A DNA stretch of 64,000 nucleotides. Source: Serratia quinivorans. GTDB lineage: Bacteria; Pseudomonadota; Gammaproteobacteria; Enterobacterales; Enterobacteriaceae. How positions within the stretch are numbered: the first letter of the stretch is position 1; each line of letters starts with the position of its first letter. Below the pieces are notes generated by a model. That model had not been told where the DNA came from, searched no databases, and worked only from the letters and a program-made list of their open reading frames with translations. The stretch lies in assembly GCA_900457075.1 (NCBI GenBank), contig UGYN01000003.1, forward strand, positions 73,675 to 137,674, read 5' to 3'. Both the position numbers and the translations under genes were made by a program. Positions 26,713 to 35,629 of this stretch are shown in pieces.

Positions 26713-27702
26713 ATGAATCATGACACATTGACTGTGGTGCAGGGGAACGATCTTCTTGAAGGCGCCTATGGTGTCACTCTAGACGAGATGCGCCTCCTGA
26801 ACCTGGCCCTTGCGCAAATTGATAGCAGAAAGCCACAACCAGACATGTTGTACACGCTTTATCCTCGTGATTACCAGCGTATTTACGGTGTCAACCCGAC
26901 CAGCAGTCACCGGCAACTACGTGATGCCGCTGATAGCCTTATGAAAAAACCAGTGACGATCTACAAGGAAGACCGAAATGGGAAAGTCAGAACGGTTCAG
27001 CTTTCCTGGTTTTCTCGTCTAGAGTATGTGAGCAATGACGACCACAGTGCGGTCGTGCTGCGTTTTGGCCAGGACGTTGCCCCTTATCTTTTTGAGCTGA
27101 AAGAAAGCTTTACCAAACTGGACTTTATAAACCTGGCCAGGCTGGATACCCCTTTCTCGATCCGTCTTTACAGCTGGCTGGTCAAGGCACGTAACCTGAC
27201 CCGGTATCGGAACCACGGGACCATAGAAGTGACCCTCGAGATCGAATGGATGCGAGAGAAGGCTAACCTGCAGGGAAAATACCAGGATTACCGGGACTTC
27301 AGGCAAAAACTGCTGCAACCTTCTCTCGATCGCATCAATGCCTCGACCGATATTTCGGTGATTTGGGAGCCGGTGAAGATTGGCCGCTCTGTACACGCCA
27401 TCAAATTTACCTACGTTGACGAGTCCGCTCCAGAAGCGGTGAAACCGATGCGTCCACGTCTGCCACGTCGCCCTCATGTGACGGCAGGATCCGCTGCTGA
27501 AGGGGAGTGGGCCAGAAAATGCATCGCACTGCTGACTCAGTATATGGCGCAGCTGGCTGCCTATGATCCTAACGAGAAGGTGACTGTGCCTGACTTACGA
27601 AAACTGGCCGGTTGGTACAAGAAAGTGGGACATCGTGACCAGGAAAGAGAAACACTGGACGCCATCAAACATCGGGCTCAACGTCGAAAAACAGCCAAGT
27701 GA
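26713..27702 (+). CDS. RepB/RepE-type replication initiator (Rep_3 superfamily)
   Basis: 329 residues. Rep_3 features in order: N-terminal GVTLDEMRLLNLALAQID, DYQRIYGVNPTSSHRQLRDA (first winged-helix), LDTPFSIRLYSWLVKARN (second winged-helix) and a basic C-terminus. It binds the upstream iterons as a monomer and opens the origin. ATG at 26713 with GATAGAG upstream. Not close to the RepFIB initiator as I recall it; the incompatibility group cannot be named with confidence. Confidence 0.85.
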   Translation: MNHDTLTVVQGNDLLEGAYGVTLDEMRLLNLALAQIDSRKPQPDMLYTLYPRDYQRIYGVNPTSSHRQLRDAADSLMKKPVTIYKEDRNGKVRTVQLSWFSRLEYVSNDDHSAVVLRFGQDVAPYLFELKESFTKLDFINLARLDTPFSIRLYSWLVKARNLTRYRNHGTIEVTLEIEWMREKANLQGKYQDYRDFRQKLLQPSLDRINASTDISVIWEPVKIGRSVHAIKFTYVDESAPEAVKPMRPRLPRRPHVTAGSAAEGEWARKCIALLTQYMAQLAAYDPNEKVTVPDLRKLAGWYKKVGHRDQERETLDAIKHRAQRRKTAK

Positions 27703-27839
27703 TGCGCATTTTGGAAGAGGGCAGGGTGGTCGGTTGCTCGATGAATATAGATATTCAACTGAGCTTATTTCGTCAATCTGCCAAGTATACCGCAGATCGT
27801 CATATTTTACGCCGAGTCATGTGACCGACAGCATGACTG

Positions 27840-27997
27840 GTCCCGGCGGCATCAATATGCGTTATAGAAGTCATTCTTTTTGTTCCCTATCATACTGGGT
27901 CAACCTGTTGTATCCAGCATGAGTCGCACTTTACAACGTCAATGAAGGCCATCAACCGCAACAGCGTACCAGATACATCGATAACTTAAAGTACTTG
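27840..27997 (-). pseudogene. Decayed higBA remnant
   Basis: Sequence from GGCGGCATCAATATGCG through the higA start and into higB can be matched piecewise with the intact locus at 12245-12425: GAAGTCATTCTTTTTGTTCC / AGTCATTCTTTATGCTCC, CAGCATGAGTCGCA / CGGCATGAGTCGCA, GTCAATGAAGGCCAT (identical) and ACATCGATAAC (identical). About 40 bases inside higB are missing, then it stops. The rest of 27703-28148 holds no recognisable gene. Confidence 0.7.
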
Positions 27998-28148
27998 ACT
28001 TAACCGTGCATAAAAACGGGCTGCCGAGATTGAATGTTTACCGTTTGAGCGGCGTCTTGCCTGACGTATCGTCGCGGGCCTGCATCGATTCCCATCCACC
28101 ACAATCAGGATTGCGGTGGGGACGGTCGGTCCGGCATATCGAGCACGA

Positions 28149-28448
28149 TTACGTGGGAAAATCCAGCGCTTCGATATCCATAGATTGATGGAGGACTCGG
28201 GAAATCAGCACTTCATCGCCTTGTTTTATAATATATATCCCATGCTTCTTGTATTGAAAGCGTCGCATGTCCTGACAGACCCAGTGACATTCAGCACCTA
28301 ACCCGGCATTCTGAGCCAGTAATTCAAAGACCTTTATAAGCTCTTCATGATAACGTTTAGCCTGAGTAAGGCCAAAATGCTGGAGTGTATAACGAACAAT
28401 ATGGTAGATATCTTCGTCAGCCAACACGGAGAGTTTATATATTGGCAT
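28149..28448 (-). CDS. parE: ParE/RelE-family toxin
   Basis: 99 residues. MPIYKLSVLADEDIYHIVRY at the start and MRRFQYKKHGIYIIKQGDEVLISRVLHQSMD at the end are typical of ParE toxins, which poison DNA gyrase. Start overlaps the antitoxin gene by 14 bases. Toxin follows antitoxin, the standard parDE order. Confidence 0.9.
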   Translation of the reverse strand: MPIYKLSVLADEDIYHIVRYTLQHFGLTQAKRYHEELIKVFELLAQNAGLGAECHWVCQDMRRFQYKKHGIYIIKQGDEVLISRVLHQSMDIEALDFPT

Positions 28449-28677
28449 CTTTCACTGCTGCTGAAAAAATGTCATCCATAGTGCGGTTGCTAACCGGGGC
28501 ATTTACGCCTGCCAGAACCATTTCCCGTACGCTTTGAATACGTTGTTCACGCGCTTCCATCAGCCTTAACGCATCGCGAAGCACTTCAGATGTATTACCA
28601 TAGCGGCCAGATTGGACCATTTCTCCCACAAAGCCCGTAAAATGTTCACCCAGTGTTACGCTGGTTACTCGTGCCAT
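28435..28677 (-). CDS. parD: ParD-family ribbon-helix-helix antitoxin
   Basis: 80 residues. MARVTSVTLGEHFTGFVGEM and RYGNTSEVLRDALRLMEARE form the ribbon-helix-helix; the C-terminal third would wrap the toxin. ATG at 28677 with GGAGAAT upstream. Autoregulation through the palindrome at 28691 is likely. Confidence 0.9.
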   Translation of the reverse strand: MARVTSVTLGEHFTGFVGEMVQSGRYGNTSEVLRDALRLMEAREQRIQSVREMVLAGVNAPVSNRTMDDIFSAAVKDANI

Positions 28678-28690
28678 TTGAATTCTCCAT

Positions 28691-28738
28691 TGTATTACTC
28701 AGTAATACAAATATACGTGAGTGGTACATTGAATTCAA
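28691..28738 (-). promoter_or_regulatory. parDE promoter and operator
   Basis: Minus-strand -35 TTGAAT (28733-28738), 17-base spacer, -10 TATATT (28710-28715). The palindrome TGTATTACTCAGTAATACA at 28691-28709 abuts the -10 and is the likely ParD operator. Confidence 0.7.
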
Positions 28739-28828
28739 CGTTTCTTATATTGTCGTACAACACCTCTATCTGTCTGCCACGTCATTTTTTGCCATTGCGG
28801 AATACTTAAACGTGGTTTCTCCGCCGGA

Positions 28829-29057
28829 TCACAGACTGTCCAGGAGCGCCTTGCGGTTGAACGTACGTCCCCGCTCGAGAACCTGTTCAGACAAAGTCAT
28901 CAGTGTAAGCAGCGCAATGCACTCATCCCGGCGAATGCGATCGTCATAAGACTCGATCACATACGCAGGCTGGTCGTTTTGCGTCACGATCAGGGGTTCG
29001 CTGACATCAGAGTGTGGCCGCATTTTGTTTCAGATAACGGAGCGTCACAATTCTCAT
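28829..29057 (-). pseudogene. Phd/YefM-family antitoxin gene with frameshift
   Basis: From an ATG at 29057 (AGGGAAACAGG upstream) the frame reads MRIVTLRYLKQNAATL and hits a stop. The next frame continues with DVSEPLIVTQNDQPAYVIES and runs to LLDSL at 28829. Joined, they make a normal Phd/YefM antitoxin of about 75 residues. One extra base near 29009 breaks it. No toxin partner follows downstream on the minus strand. Confidence 0.75.
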
Positions 29058-29229
29058 CCTGTTTCCCTCGTTCGGCCTGCAGCAAAAGACTAACGCTAGA
29101 GCGTTAGCCGGCGGATGTGCGCCGTCATCACTGCCATCCTGTGGTGAGTTCTAACACCATTCACTAGCTAGTGACAACGTCACCTAAAAACTCCCTCAAC
29201 AGTCACTCATGCAATCAAAGGTGGAGACA

Positions 29230-29976
29230 TTATCTGTTCGGACTGAGCAGCTGCATAGCCTGTTCAGGGGGCATCTCAAATCGCACGCCCAGTTGCCCGG
29301 CAACGTCCAGCGCGAAGACCCGGGTGTAGATCTCGGTGCTTTTATAGTCCCGGTGTCCCATGAACGATTGCAGGATCTTCGGATGTACCCGGTTATAGAG
29401 CAGATGCATGGCAAAACTGTGCCGAAACGTATGAGGGGTGATGCTCTCAATGGAGAAGTGCATTCCGTTTCGTTGCGCATTACCCAGGGCATCCTTCAAC
29501 CAATTGCGGGCGGTGTCATCGGAGATCTCCCAGACCGGTTTGGTGATATAGCGGGTAAAGGTGGCCAGATGATCGCGCAGCCGGCGCGCAAAACCGGGGT
29601 CAAGCAGCGGCACGGTGCGTTTCACCGGCGTATCTTTCCCGGGGCGGCCGCGACGGCCTGCTGTTTGGTTGCGCTGTTTTAAGGTTCGCAGCACTACAAA
29701 GGGTTTGACGGCATCGAGCACAATGTCTTTCGGTGTGACGGCCAGGGCTTCGTTGATGCGCGCGCCGGTGTTCCATAAAAAATCAAACAGCATTCGCCGG
29801 CGCAGATCGGCAATGTTGTCGAGCAATAAGATTATCTCCGGTGCCAGCAGATAGGCCGGTTGATCCGACAGATTCAGCGCCATTCGACGCATGGCCACGG
29901 CCTGAGCAAAATCAAAGTAGGGGCTGGGGAGCGCTTCCGTACCGGAGGCGGCAGGTTCATAGGCTATCAGTGACAC
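29230..29976 (-). CDS. resD: ResD-like tyrosine recombinase (plasmid multimer resolution)
   Basis: 248 residues. Catalytic landmarks are TGARINEAL (first Arg, about residue 91), HTFRHSFAMHLL (His-x-x-Arg, about 187), FMGHRDYKSTEIYTRVF (His and the nucleophilic Tyr). Length and N-terminus fit the ResD/D proteins that resolve dimers near the origin of F and related plasmids. Start is GTG at 29976 with AGGTG upstream. Iteron-like sequences lie at both ends of the gene (29217 and 30006). Confidence 0.85.
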   Translation of the reverse strand: MSLIAYEPAASGTEALPSPYFDFAQAVAMRRMALNLSDQPAYLLAPEIILLLDNIADLRRRMLFDFLWNTGARINEALAVTPKDIVLDAVKPFVVLRTLKQRNQTAGRRGRPGKDTPVKRTVPLLDPGFARRLRDHLATFTRYITKPVWEISDDTARNWLKDALGNAQRNGMHFSIESITPHTFRHSFAMHLLYNRVHPKILQSFMGHRDYKSTEIYTRVFALDVAGQLGVRFEMPPEQAMQLLSPNR

Positions 29977-30005
29977 AGTTCACCTCGTAAATTCAGAATT
30001 GCTCT

Positions 30006-30430
30006 ATCAGAAAATTCCTCCACCTATCCCGATCAACTGGTCCCAGGGAAGCGGGGAGGCAGGGATCTCTCCCGATCGCGCTACATAAAATCTGCAGTAT
30101 TATGACCCTGATAAAAATTTATTTTTCACGTAGCGCAATCTGCTGAAGACTTGCCCAGTTTCGGCAGAGAAGACCGGGGGCTGGCAGAAAACTCAGCCAC
30201 TATTGTGCCTGAGAACGCCACGGTGATCGTTCGCAATAAATCTGCTGCCGCAGATCTGCAAATCGGTAAAACTGGAGTATAGCGGATAAATACCGAGTGG
30301 CGGGGATCCAAATACTGGCGGCGGCTGACGCCCGTCAAACCGCCGCCAGGGGTTAAAAACACCCTATGCAGTGTTAAAAACCGCACCCAATATACCATAT
30401 ATGGGTTATCCACAGAAACTGGGGATAAGT
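30006..30430. other. Second origin-like / resolution-site patch
   Basis: Contains an inverted iteron copy (reverse strand AGGTGGAGGAATTTTCTG, near 30006-30027), an inverted pair CGCTAC (30079-30084) / GTAGCG (30130-30135), a perfect DnaA box TTATCCACA at 30406-30414 and a second near-box (TGGGGATAA) at 30420-30428. Lying beside resD, it may be the recombination site, part of the origin, or a relic of another replicon. A frame across it on the minus strand is not convincing as a gene. Confidence 0.5.
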
Positions 30431-30611
30431 CTGTGGGGGATCGGCTTTCCTGGGGGAAAACCGAAATTGCAAACAGTAAAAGATAAGTCTGTCTAATCAC
30501 ACTAGACAACCAAGAAATCTTTGTAAAAGAGAGATGCTAAAATTGAATATGAGATTTAAGAGGGATAGCTCGAGTCGAGTTGTGACCCTATGATAAAGTA
30601 CGTGCCAATAG

Positions 30612-31367
30612 TTATGAACTTTCGGCTAAAAATTCATATAAATCACTTCGGAAGTAACTAATACTATATTCTAAAGGTTGTTGTTCTCTATCAAAAAGCG
30701 TTTGTTTAACAATCAATATTGCCGAATTTTCGGGGATCTTTAGTTTTTCACATAAGCCTTGATCTGCCAATGAAGCACTAATTGCACGGCTTAAACTTCC
30801 AAAAGGTAATTTTTGTTTTCTGAAATAATCATATAATGAGCTTTCAATATCATTAATATCAGTAACCACTGAGGGTAGTATGTACGAGGTTGTGTAAGAA
30901 GCAGGTTGTTCATTAATTGTTCCAATTCTTTCAAGTTTATATATCTCTTCACATTCCGTGATGTTCATTTTTTTTGCAACTAATGGTGTTGCCAATATTT
31001 TCTTTCTCTCTATCCATAGAGACCCAGGAAATCTATTTTGATTGTCTATTTCTTCAGAGAATCCATTGATTTTTGACAATGAATACGATAAAGGAATTTT
31101 TACTTGAGTACCAAATCCACGCGCGCGCAAAACTAAATTATCTTGAACAAGGCAGAGAAAAGCTTTACGAACCGTAATACGAGAGACATGTAGCTCTTCG
31201 GTGACTATCCGCTCAGTAGGAAGAAACTCCCCAGGTTTAATAATGCACTGTTCAATAGCCTCTCTCAACGACTTATGAAGTTGTAGATATATTGGCATTG
31301 CATTATCTTTAGATATGTCTGATTTTAATTTTTGCAAAAGCTGTTGATATTTTTCAGAATAACCCAC
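30612..31367 (-). CDS. GntR/HutC-family transcriptional regulator
   Basis: 251 residues from GTG at 31367, chosen because GGAG lies seven bases upstream; a longer frame is AT-rich and unlike the family. The wHTH is at about residues 22-92 (AMPIYLQLHKSLREAIEQCI, LPTERIVTEELHVSRITVRK). A UTRA effector domain follows (SKINGFSEEIDNQ, YKLERIGTINEQPASYTTSY, LIVKQTLFDREQQPLEYSIS). Borders the AT-rich adhesin island and may control it; the effector is unknown. Confidence 0.85.
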   Translation of the reverse strand: MGYSEKYQQLLQKLKSDISKDNAMPIYLQLHKSLREAIEQCIIKPGEFLPTERIVTEELHVSRITVRKAFLCLVQDNLVLRARGFGTQVKIPLSYSLSKINGFSEEIDNQNRFPGSLWIERKKILATPLVAKKMNITECEEIYKLERIGTINEQPASYTTSYILPSVVTDINDIESSLYDYFRKQKLPFGSLSRAISASLADQGLCEKLKIPENSAILIVKQTLFDREQQPLEYSISYFRSDLYEFLAESS

Positions 31368-31383
31368 GTTTAAACTCCGTTGA

Positions 31384-32123
31384 GTTTGTGCACTGTTCGT
31401 GTCGTGCAGTTCACCATAAAAAACCCACTTAAATTTGTCTTCGTAGCATACGTATAAATTTAATAAGAGCAACCACTTACTATTTGTGCGTGATTCAGTA
31501 TATAAAACATAGTACAAAAAAAAATTTAGTGTGAATTTTTTATTGAAAAAATATAACAATTCCAAAAAAAATGGTGATAACAAACAAAAAATAGAATAAA
31601 TTTTAATTTTTATTAAAAAATTTTAATTTTACTTTAACTTACAATAATTCCAAAAGTTAACTATTTTAATATTTATATGTTATATAAATGAGTTGTTTTT
31701 GTTATGCTTTATACATAACGCCTGTCGTTGCACTTGAATGTAAAACTGCCGATGTTTTTTCTTTTTATAACAAAATTACAGACCAAAAAATCAGAAATTG
31801 AATTCAATTAAAATAATTTCATATGAGAATAGTAAAAAACATCTACTTCCCATGCCAAATATATATCTTTTTATATATTTATTTATAATAACTAAATTAC
31901 TTTTTTGGACGCACTTTTCCGTATCAAATAAATTGACTCGCTAAAACTTAATCAATTGTTTTCATTAGGAAAAAAAACATTAAGCCAATGTCAATTTAAG
32001 TTTCGATTGTTTTTTTATAAAAACTTTAAACTTTATTTTTGACAATGCCATCAATCATAAACTACAACTTTAAATCGAAAGGTAATTGAGGTAAACATGA
32101 AAAATCACACATAGGAGATTATT
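31384..32123. other. AT-rich control region with a five-codon leader ORF
   Basis: About 740 bases, extremely AT-rich, with no long gene. Just before the Ig-like gene a tiny frame encodes MKNHT (32097-32114) with its own TGAGG site. Its stop TAG overlaps the AGGAG ribosome site of the gene at 32124, suggesting translational coupling or a leader. The AT content would attract H-NS (inference). Confidence 0.45.
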
Positions 32124-33731
32124 ATGAGTGTAACTATCAGCTTAACAGATACAAATATAACCGTCGGCGGAACAGGTTCTGGTAGCATTACAGATGTTGG
32201 CATTGCTGATGGAACTGTATATACGATCACTAGTAGTGATGATACTATCGCCACAGTCGATAACTCTTCAGTCACCTTATCTTCAGAGGGCGCGACATTT
32301 GATATAACTGGAGTATCTGAAGGCAGTGGCATCACATTTACAGCTACACAAGATGATGATACAACCAATACAGCAACGACAACAGAGTCTTTGGATGTCA
32401 CCGTAAACGCAGCAACTTTTACTGTCGATTTAAGTGCTGATGAATTAGCTATCGGCGAAGATGTGCTAGGAACTATCACAGATACTGAAAATCCAGAAGG
32501 CACGCTATTTGATCTTAGCGTATCCACTCCTGGTATTGTTGATTTACCACAACCGTCTGTAACTCTAGATGATACAGGAAAAGCTGAATTTACCATTACA
32601 GGCACTGGTGAAGGAACAACAACTGTAACCGTTACACAAAGTTCTAATCCTAGCAATACCTATACAACTGAAGCAGTAACTGTAGAAGCAGGTGTTACCA
32701 ATTATACTGTTAATTTTTTCAATACACCTCAGGATTACTGGACATCTGATTGGGAATTAATTTCCACGCCAATAACGGTAGAGGTCATCGATCCTGAAAC
32801 TGGTCTCCCTGCCGCAGGCGTTGATATAGAGCTAAGCGATGACTCGAATGCTAACATAGTCTGGGGAGGCAACGGTAATATTGGTGTAACATCCTCTGTA
32901 GGCCAGTTCCATACACTACTCTCTTTAGCTGGCCCTCCGGAAGCAGGTACGAAAACATATACAATTACTGTCAATGTTAATGGTTCACCCAGCGCTGATT
33001 ATGTTCTGCTAATAGCTAACCCAACATTGACCGCACCGAATTTTCCGTTGGCTGTTTCTAACTTCCTCAGCCAAGAGGCTGTTGATGCTGGAGTATACAC
33101 AAGAATATTTTACCCCAACCAGCGCGAAGGTGATGCAATTAACCTATTCTGGGGCGGGAGCATAATCCATTACAATGTGGGTTCATCAAGCGAATCTATA
33201 TCTATTCCAATCCCAGAGGAATACTTAATTCAAGGTTATTATGCAACAGGTTTTTCAGTTACTGACATAAATAATAACAACTCGTTCTCTAGTGTGTATC
33301 AAGTAGTTGTTCAAAACTCTCATCATACGGGGGTATTGGATCAACCAGCCCCAATTGTACCACTTGCAGGTGATGGTATTATAAATCAATCAGATTTGTA
33401 TAAGGGAGTTACGGTCGAAGTTACGCCAGATTCCTCTTGGCTTTACCTGTCACCAAGAGGAATCAGTATTTTTTGGGTTGGCTACAATGAAGATGGCATA
33501 ACATCCCCCACAGCTCAACAACACCAAACATTCTCTGCAGAGGAGGTAATGGCAGCCATGACGAATGATACTCCTTTAGTCATGTCAGTGGATGAAGCAA
33601 CACTGGTAGCTTTAGGGACTGGTACGGCAGATGCGTATTATACTGTTTTGGATAAAACAGCTGTTATACATTCTTCAAAACTTTATAACTCACGCGTCGA
33701 CGTAGAGCCACCAGGGAAGAAAAAAAAATAA
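32124..33731 (+). CDS. Ig-like repeat protein with C-terminal YWxGY-type domains
   Basis: 535 residues, no signal peptide or membrane segment. Two N-terminal bacterial Ig-like units (about 1-93 and 97-190, each ending with a DVTVNA/AVTVEA-type strand) and an Ig-like unit at about 195-300 precede two copies of a domain with a DAINLFWGGS / RGISIFWVGYNEDG core. That domain also occurs four times in the protein at 41240. The C-terminus is PPGKKKK. Very acidic, Thr/Ser rich. AGGAG six bases upstream of the ATG. Function and location unknown. Confidence 0.75.
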   Translation: MSVTISLTDTNITVGGTGSGSITDVGIADGTVYTITSSDDTIATVDNSSVTLSSEGATFDITGVSEGSGITFTATQDDDTTNTATTTESLDVTVNAATFTVDLSADELAIGEDVLGTITDTENPEGTLFDLSVSTPGIVDLPQPSVTLDDTGKAEFTITGTGEGTTTVTVTQSSNPSNTYTTEAVTVEAGVTNYTVNFFNTPQDYWTSDWELISTPITVEVIDPETGLPAAGVDIELSDDSNANIVWGGNGNIGVTSSVGQFHTLLSLAGPPEAGTKTYTITVNVNGSPSADYVLLIANPTLTAPNFPLAVSNFLSQEAVDAGVYTRIFYPNQREGDAINLFWGGSIIHYNVGSSSESISIPIPEEYLIQGYYATGFSVTDINNNNSFSSVYQVVVQNSHHTGVLDQPAPIVPLAGDGIINQSDLYKGVTVEVTPDSSWLYLSPRGISIFWVGYNEDGITSPTAQQHQTFSAEEVMAAMTNDTPLVMSVDEATLVALGTGTADAYYTVLDKTAVIHSSKLYNSRVDVEPPGKKKK

Positions 33732-33752
33732 AACCTCACTATTATATTCATC

Positions 33753-33783
33753 ATGGCGCATAACTTATGCGCCATTTTATTTT
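33753..33783 (+). terminator. Terminator of the Ig-like gene
   Basis: ATGGCGCATAA (33753-33763) pairs with TTATGCGCCAT (33765-33775), followed by TTTATTTTT. It lies 22 bases after the gene. Confidence 0.75.
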
Positions 33784-33876
33784 TCCATGGTAATACCACC
33801 ACACTATAATTTATAATTTGCATTCAATCAACAGTAGGAAGCCATAAAATGGCTGGAATTTATTTAATTCATTATC

Positions 33877-34101
33877 TTAAAAAATCATATAAAAAGCCAA
33901 CCCAGAAACGCCAATCCAAAACATTACGCATAACAATATTATCATTAACCATATTGCACAAATTGGTAATTCATTGAGCATTTCGTTAATTTTCTGGAGA
34001 GCATGAAATTTAATGTTTTTTTGATTGAAATTAAATCTTGCGTTTTTATGACGAATTTTTTCACCATCAGAAATATTTGTTGTTCGCGTTTCTCTTTTCA
34101 T
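33877..34101 (-). CDS. Small single-pass membrane protein
   Basis: 74 residues from the ATG at 34101 (GGGG seven bases upstream). A basic, polar N-terminal half (MKRETRTTNISDGEKIRHKN) precedes one C-terminal hydrophobic segment at about residues 50-72, suggesting a tail-anchored or N-in membrane protein. No family recognised. It converges with the Ig-like gene. Confidence 0.5.
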   Translation of the reverse strand: MKRETRTTNISDGEKIRHKNARFNFNQKNIKFHALQKINEMLNELPICAIWLMIILLCVMFWIGVSGLAFYMIF

Positions 34102-34385
34102 ATTTACCCCGCCAGCCAAACACTGTCAATAATTAATATTTTAATCATTTAAAAATTGCATTGAAAATACCAACTCTTTTATGTAAGAGATAGACATTAA
34201 ATTACCCTATACTAGGTAATTATTTTATTATAACGTAAAATATTTTTTTCACTATTTTTTTCGATATATCAATTTTAAATTTAAACGTTTTTTTATGAAG
34301 CATCTGTTGGGTATTCTGGTAACGTATGGTCAGTGTCATCACATTACCAAAGCAGTCAATAACGTTATTATCATAGTCGATAAAA

Positions 34386-34778
34386 ATGCAAGAGGATAGC
34401 TCATTGAGTAACGAAATTACCAACACTGGCTTCGTCAAGTCTTTACCGTCTCTGTCTCTGATTGATATTAAATCAGAGGAAATGAAAGTCCCCAGGCTCA
34501 CACAAGAAACAAAAAAAAGCAAGTTGATGCGCCCTGGAAGACGCAGCGAAATCATAAATGAATTGAAAGTGCATAAATTTTTGATAGACGCTAGCACAGA
34601 AAAGTACATGCAGATTGCAGTAGAAGCAGTTCAACATGAAAAAAACAAGAAGTTTTACCTGGCAATAATACTTTGGCGAAAAGCCGAATCCTTAGCTGTA
34701 AAATCGGTTAACCGGGAATGGGCTTCGGTTCGAGCTAAAAACTGTGAAAAACGCTATTACCTTCTATTATCAAATTAG
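34386..34778 (+). CDS. PerC-family transcriptional regulator
   Basis: 130 residues. The C-terminal part, EAVQHEKNKKFYLAIILWRK followed by REWASVRAKNCEKRYYLL, matches the PerC layout (xxLxxxGxxxRAAxxWLxV...REWIAxRRxYC). The middle is basic (RPGRRSEIINELKVHKF). PerC proteins activate adhesin or secretion regulators in pathogenic Escherichia coli. Adjacent to the adhesin genes, so control of them is plausible. The start is uncertain because the ribosome site is weak. An antisense frame at 34220-34609 is taken as a shadow. Confidence 0.65.
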   Translation: MQEDSSLSNEITNTGFVKSLPSLSLIDIKSEEMKVPRLTQETKKSKLMRPGRRSEIINELKVHKFLIDASTEKYMQIAVEAVQHEKNKKFYLAIILWRKAESLAVKSVNREWASVRAKNCEKRYYLLLSN

Positions 34779-34906
34779 GAAGATGGTATGATTTTCGTTT
34801 TTAATTATTTATTAGTGAGGTTACACCGCCTGGTCGGATAGTTTATCTTTGTCGTGAGGGTACCTTACTGACTAATACTACATAGCAAGTTCAGAACTAT
34901 CTATTC

Positions 34907-34955
34907 AACCCAGCATCTAATCAGTTTAGTCTGATTAGATGCTGGGTTTGTTTAT
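34907..34955 (+). terminator. Strong terminator
   Basis: An 18-bp perfect stem (34907-34924 with 34931-34948, six-base loop) is followed by a T-rich tail TTTGTTTATTTT. It is downstream of the PerC-like gene. The bases 34779-34906 hold no gene. Confidence 0.85.
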
Positions 34956-35081
34956 TTTAACACAAGAACAAACTTGCATGATGCTTCTATGGTGTTGATA
35001 CTTGCTAGTTCTATTTTATTGATTTTTTATTAGCGGTTAAATGCCAAGTAACACATTCTGTATATTGATGAGGTTTTCATT

Positions 35082-35243
35082 ATGATGTTCATAATTTTGG
35101 GTTTTTTCAGTTTTATTTTTTTTGGGTTGCTAATTTTCTGGGTGGGGTATGTTGTTTCTGTTTTCTTTAAAATATTACATTTACTTATTATAAATCAATC
35201 GTTTATAAAAAAACATAGCATCAGTACAGATAAGGCCGACTAA
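35082..35243 (+). CDS. Small membrane protein, 53 residues
   Basis: Begins MMFIILGFFSFIFFGLLIFW, with a long hydrophobic stretch through about residue 40 and a polar tail ending STDKAD. A TGAGG site lies about nine bases before the ATG. First of three tiny membrane-protein genes in 660 bases. No family recognised. Confidence 0.45.
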   Translation: MMFIILGFFSFIFFGLLIFWVGYVVSVFFKILHLLIINQSFIKKHSISTDKAD

Positions 35244-35530
35244 GTTGCACGCCAATTATTGTCGTTATAAAGCCCTTCATTGTATGGCTCCTTATCAAAA
35301 TACTGGCGCGCGAGGCTCACTCCTGCAGTTAAATGCCGATGGGGGAGGGGTGAAACCATTGCTCTTTATATGTTCTATGTATCACATGCTCACCGCGCTG
35401 TGTGCGAAAAGCGGAAAAAGTGTTTATAAGCGAAGATAGATCCCGAAGCAATAGGCACTCTTCGCCAATCGTCCATCATTTAATTATTAACGGTGACCAT
35501 AAGTCTGGGTTTTGTATAGAGGAGATTAAG

Positions 35531-35629
35531 ATGAAAAAGTACTCTTTAATTTTGTCGGTTTTATCTCTTATTGTTTTTTTTCTGTGTGTTTTTCTTTTGA
35601 TTATCAGAGTGGCGTCAATCTCAACATGA
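35531..35629 (+). CDS. Tiny membrane protein, 32 residues
   Basis: Begins MKKYSLILSVLSLIVFFLCV, a single transmembrane helix. AGGAGATTAAG gives an excellent ribosome site. Its stop overlaps the next start (ATGA), pointing to coupled translation with the 37-residue gene. Confidence 0.5.
   Translation: MKKYSLILSVLSLIVFFLCVFLLIIRVASIST

Noticed and set aside
30126..30509. A 127-codon minus-strand frame beside the origin-like patch
   Set aside because: No ribosome site, no domain, and it overlaps DnaA boxes and inverted repeats, so the sequence is better explained as a control site.
34220..34609. A 129-codon minus-strand frame opposite the PerC-like gene
   Set aside because: Hydrophobic AT-rich frame without family; the plus strand has PerC landmarks.
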